DNA of 64,000 bases from the NCBI RefSeq assembly GCF_000210295.1, contig NC_026735.1, forward strand, positions 445,749 through 509,748, in the 5' to 3' direction. The position numbers and the translations under genes are program-made. The notes beneath the pieces were generated by a model. The model saw only the letters and a list, made by a program, of their open reading frames with translations. It ran no database searches and was not told where the DNA came from. Positions 61,346 to 64,000 of this stretch are shown piece by piece (position 1 is the stretch's first letter; each line of letters begins with the position of its first letter). Origin of the DNA: Trypanosoma brucei gambiense DAL972 (Eukaryota; Euglenozoa; Kinetoplastea; Trypanosomatida; Trypanosomatidae).

Positions 61346-64000
61346 TCAAAGTTGCACCCATTTGGGGTATGGAGTTTTCGTTTGATAATCCCTCACGGAG
61401 TCCTTCACCGACTTCACCTTACCCGTCTTCTTGTCCGTCTCCCACATATGGGCAGGAAGTAAACCTACAGTATTGCGATGCATGGCCACCTCAGGCCTGT
61501 TGAATTGCGGCATTGGATGATGTGAACGCACTTCCCAATATGTCCGAATCTTCTGCGCCTGCTTCCAAGGTGTAACGCCATCAACGTACTGAAGTAAGTC
61601 ACGGACTTCATTCTCAAAATGACGGATGTAACCGTGCGGAGAAGCCTTATAACGCCAGTAGCGATTTAAAGAGAAGAAGTAACTGGTGCCGATATTATCT
61701 TGACGAATCTGCTCAGCTATGAGAGGCTGATCAGCTTCCTGTATGGCAATCCACTCCCAAGGGGTATAGCGGGGTATGTAACCCATGCGGATATAATCCC
61801 GCCGATGAGAAATGCTTAATGGACGATAGTTGTCGGCACGAGCAGAGTCATATCGTGTCCATTTGTCGATCTCCGTAATTTGCTTCGTTGTGCGGTACTT
61901 GTCAGCAACAGTGTCAGCGTTCCGTTTCGGTTCGTACTTGTCAAGGAAGTGCTCCGTATTACTTGTTTTCTCATTAAAGGGATCGGTAACGTCGACATAG
62001 CGCCGCATGGCCGCTGGATTGTACCGCCGCGACTCGTCACCAACAGTACGCTCGGGACCATGGTAACGTCTCTGCCAGATCATCACATCTGAAATGGGAA
62101 CCTCCATTATAGTGCCATCGCATTGAAACGCCACCTTTACGAGCCGTGGCTCAGGGTTAAAGAAGGGCTGATGGTGGTACTGAATAATCACCGCACGTTG
62201 TGGGCCACCAGCTATGCGTTGCTCAGCTGAACTACTAAAAATGGGACGCCGGGCGCGCACTGGGAGCCCCTCCCGTAAGCCATCAGCATGCGTAGCGGGT
62301 GACCAGCCTTCCTGTCCGGAGGCGGTTTGTTCCTCCCATATCGAGTCCTGCGTTTCCACGTAGTTGCCGCGGTTGTAAGCGTAGTTGGCGATGCCATAGT
62401 TGAGGGCGTGGTTGAGATTACGTGGGAAAGCTTCCAGTTCACAGCGATCAAAGTCCTCACTTGTCATATCAATTTTTTCTCCCGAATCCAGCTGCACGGT
62501 GAGGGGTACGACACGTCTCTCGGAATTCGGGAGCAAGTTATACACCATCCCATCCACCTTAATAGTGGCGTTGGTTTTCATACGCACAGCCTCTATTTCC
62601 TGCTCATATGCTTTGGTCGATACAGTTAGCACTGCCCCTGTTTCTGTGTGTGAAAGGTCCACAACTGACGTTTCAAGCCCATGAGAAACAACGTGTCCGT
62701 ACTGCTGGTGATCTGTCAACCAGCGACGCCGTTTCATAGCTCTCTCCCACTCACCCAACTGGCGGGAGGTTTGCTCCTTCACATGCTGCTCATACATGGC
62801 GCGTTCCTCTGCAGAAAAGTGGCGGAGTACCTCTTGTGGCTGCTCGTGTGGAACAACCGGTTCCGGCGCCCTCCCAACAACGTGGTTCATAAAACCCCGC
62901 CCCACGCGGTTTTGATATGACTCAAGGAGAAGCAGTCGATTCAAGTACCGGCTGCTCAACACATGCTCGCGTGTATCTGCAGTACCCATCTCGTCGGCTA
63001 GATGGTAGAGATGAAGGTTCACCGAAGCCGAACCTCCCAACACGGCGTTTACCACGGTAGGCGACGGCAGCATGTACACGCCGAACCAACTGCGCAGCGT
63101 CTCGACGCTCACTCGCATCTCGTCATCATTTACGCGCATCTCGCGCTCATCAAAGGGCGTCCGTTCACAGATTTCGTCCAACCTGTGTCGTCGTGTATCA
63201 CGTTCCTGCGCAGTCTCATTAGCAACAGGTTCTAGCCCGTGGAGTAGGGCAAGCCTCCGTCGCTGCTGATGATGTTGCCGATAACGAGTAAACAATTCCC
63301 ACTCAAGAAACTCAGGCCGTTGCTTCATGAGCGAAAACCCCTCGACATCGCGGTACATGCGATTTAGACGCAGCGCTCGAAAGTTGGGAAATGGCTTAAA
63401 GTAGTCAAGCGGCCTTTCACCACGTGCGTTACGATGACGGAAGACAAACTCGTCAACGATTTGTTGAATAGGAACACCATAATGGATAGTGTTACGCTCT
63501 GTTAGATCCTGTTCCCCCTTCGATAGCCGGTCCTCACGACGCATGATGTCAAATTTGTTTTGAAGAAGATGCCCTACGCCATTTTCAGTGCTCCGCCGTA
63601 TGTAGGGGTTCCAATGCTCATCGGTAGGCGTCTTCCTATAAGCATTCTGCTGAAATAGCATAGCGTCCACAATTCTCTCATCGTTTGTATGCTTCTTTAG
63701 AGTACGTTGATCCGGGCCGCCGTCCTGCACCAACGCCCCCTGGCGTCCGAGACCAAACCGTTGCGCCCGCTCCTCCTCCCGCTGTTGCTCTGCTGTTGTA
63801 CGTGAAGCCCGCATGGTGTTGATGATTTGTTCGGTTAGTTGCTCTCCTATGGCAGGTCGGTCCACCACTGTGTTACGCGCATAGACCTTCTGGGCAACAG
63901 CGTCAACTAAAGGCGTGGCTGTAGCGGATGAACCACGCAACGTACGCTGAGCTTCCTCCATTGAAGATGGAACCACGTTGGGGGGAAGTTGCTGAGCGCC
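61346..64000 (-). CDS. Large unknown protein, 5' end possibly outside the window
   Basis: The first in-window ATG is 63961 (MEEAQRTLRGSS), giving 871 residues, but the frame is open through 64000 with no stop, so the true start may lie beyond the edge. No domain is recognised. The protein is rich in Arg, Tyr, Trp and His throughout (RYRQHHQQRRRLALL; IRTYWEVRSHHPMPQF), hydrophilic, with no transmembrane segment or coiled coil of note. Several stretches resemble the extended basic segments of kinetoplastid mitoribosomal or mitoribosome-assembly proteins (GYIPRYTPWEWIA, TPYPKWVQL at the end), which is only an impression. Length and balanced composition make it clearly coding. Confidence 0.85.
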   Translation of the reverse strand, partial: GAQQLPPNVVPSSMEEAQRTLRGSSATATPLVDAVAQKVYARNTVVDRPAIGEQLTEQIINTMRASRTTAEQQREEERAQRFGLGRQGALVQDGGPDQRTLKKHTNDERIVDAMLFQQNAYRKTPTDEHWNPYIRRSTENGVGHLLQNKFDIMRREDRLSKGEQDLTERNTIHYGVPIQQIVDEFVFRHRNARGERPLDYFKPFPNFRALRLNRMYRDVEGFSLMKQRPEFLEWELFTRYRQHHQQRRRLALLHGLEPVANETAQERDTRRHRLDEICERTPFDEREMRVNDDEMRVSVETLRSWFGVYMLPSPTVVNAVLGGSASVNLHLYHLADEMGTADTREHVLSSRYLNRLLLLESYQNRVGRGFMNHVVGRAPEPVVPHEQPQEVLRHFSAEERAMYEQHVKEQTSRQLGEWERAMKRRRWLTDHQQYGHVVSHGLETSVVDLSHTETGAVLTVSTKAYEQEIEAVRMKTNATIKVDGMVYNLLPNSERRVVPLTVQLDSGEKIDMTSEDFDRCELEAFPRNLNHALNYGIANYAYNRGNYVETQDSIWEEQTASGQEGWSPATHADGLREGLPVRARRPIFSSSAEQRIAGGPQRAVIIQYHHQPFFNPEPRLVKVAFQCDGTIMEVPISDVMIWQRRYHGPERTVGDESRRYNPAAMRRYVDVTDPFNEKTSNTEHFLDKYEPKRNADTVADKYRTTKQITEIDKWTRYDSARADNYRPLSISHRRDYIRMGYIPRYTPWEWIAIQEADQPLIAEQIRQDNIGTSYFFSLNRYWRYKASPHGYIRHFENEVRDLLQYVDGVTPWKQAQKIRTYWEVRSHHPMPQFNRPEVAMHRNTVGLLPAHMWETDKKTGKVKSVKDSVRDYQTKTPYPKWVQL

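Overview
The window looks like nuclear DNA of a kinetoplastid, most likely the Trypanosoma brucei group. Marker genes support this: trypanothione synthetase, a glycosomal ATP-dependent PEPCK ending in the PTS1 tripeptide SRL, a paraflagellar-rod protein with an SH3 domain, and the giant repeat coiled coil NUP-1. Architecture agrees. Every convincing gene lies on the minus strand, none shows an intron, and genes are separated by AT-rich, homopolymer- and microsatellite-rich spacers. Where checked, starts follow pyrimidine tracts (purine tracts as printed) and an AG, as expected for trans-splicing of one polycistronic unit. I see no strand switch, tRNA, rRNA, retroelement or CRISPR array.

Reading from low to high coordinate (the reverse of transcription): LIM-domain protein with about 26 copies of an 18-residue repeat (1.1-4.4 kb); axonemal dynein intermediate chain (5.2-7.8); SRP receptor beta (8.5-9.3); MPP alpha (10.0-11.4); enoyl-CoA hydratase/3-hydroxyacyl-CoA dehydrogenase (12.3-14.7); unknown 729-aa protein (16.0-18.2); RPA2-like OB-fold protein (19.0-19.9); unknown protein with Cys knuckles (20.5-23.0); 3.6-kb gene-free spacer; LAMMER/CLK kinase (26.7-29.8); PEPCK (30.9-32.5); NUP-1, broken by a run of Ns (33.6-38.0); YchF-type GTPase (39.2-40.3); 3-kb spacer; dual-specificity phosphatase with gelsolin-like segments (43.2-46.4); candidate 54-aa gene (47.7-47.8); PFR5-like protein (48.4-50.7); coiled-coil unknown (51.2-52.5); candidate 85-aa gene (53.0-53.2); trypanothione synthetase (54.3-56.2); unknown, possibly macro-domain-like protein (56.7-58.0); MRE11 (58.5-60.8); large unknown running off the right edge (61.3-64.0).

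The genes are not a functional operon. They are neighbours in a constitutively transcribed array covering flagellum, mitochondrion, glycosome, nuclear lamina, DNA repair and redox metabolism. I found no new defence-type system. The points most worth a second look are a catalytic His-to-Tyr change in the dehydrogenase half of the fatty-acid enzyme together with a PTS2-like N-terminus, a metal-ligand His-to-Asn change in MRE11, the LIM/repeat protein, the RPA2-like protein, two small candidate genes, and evidence that NUP-1 is collapsed and frameshifted in this assembly.
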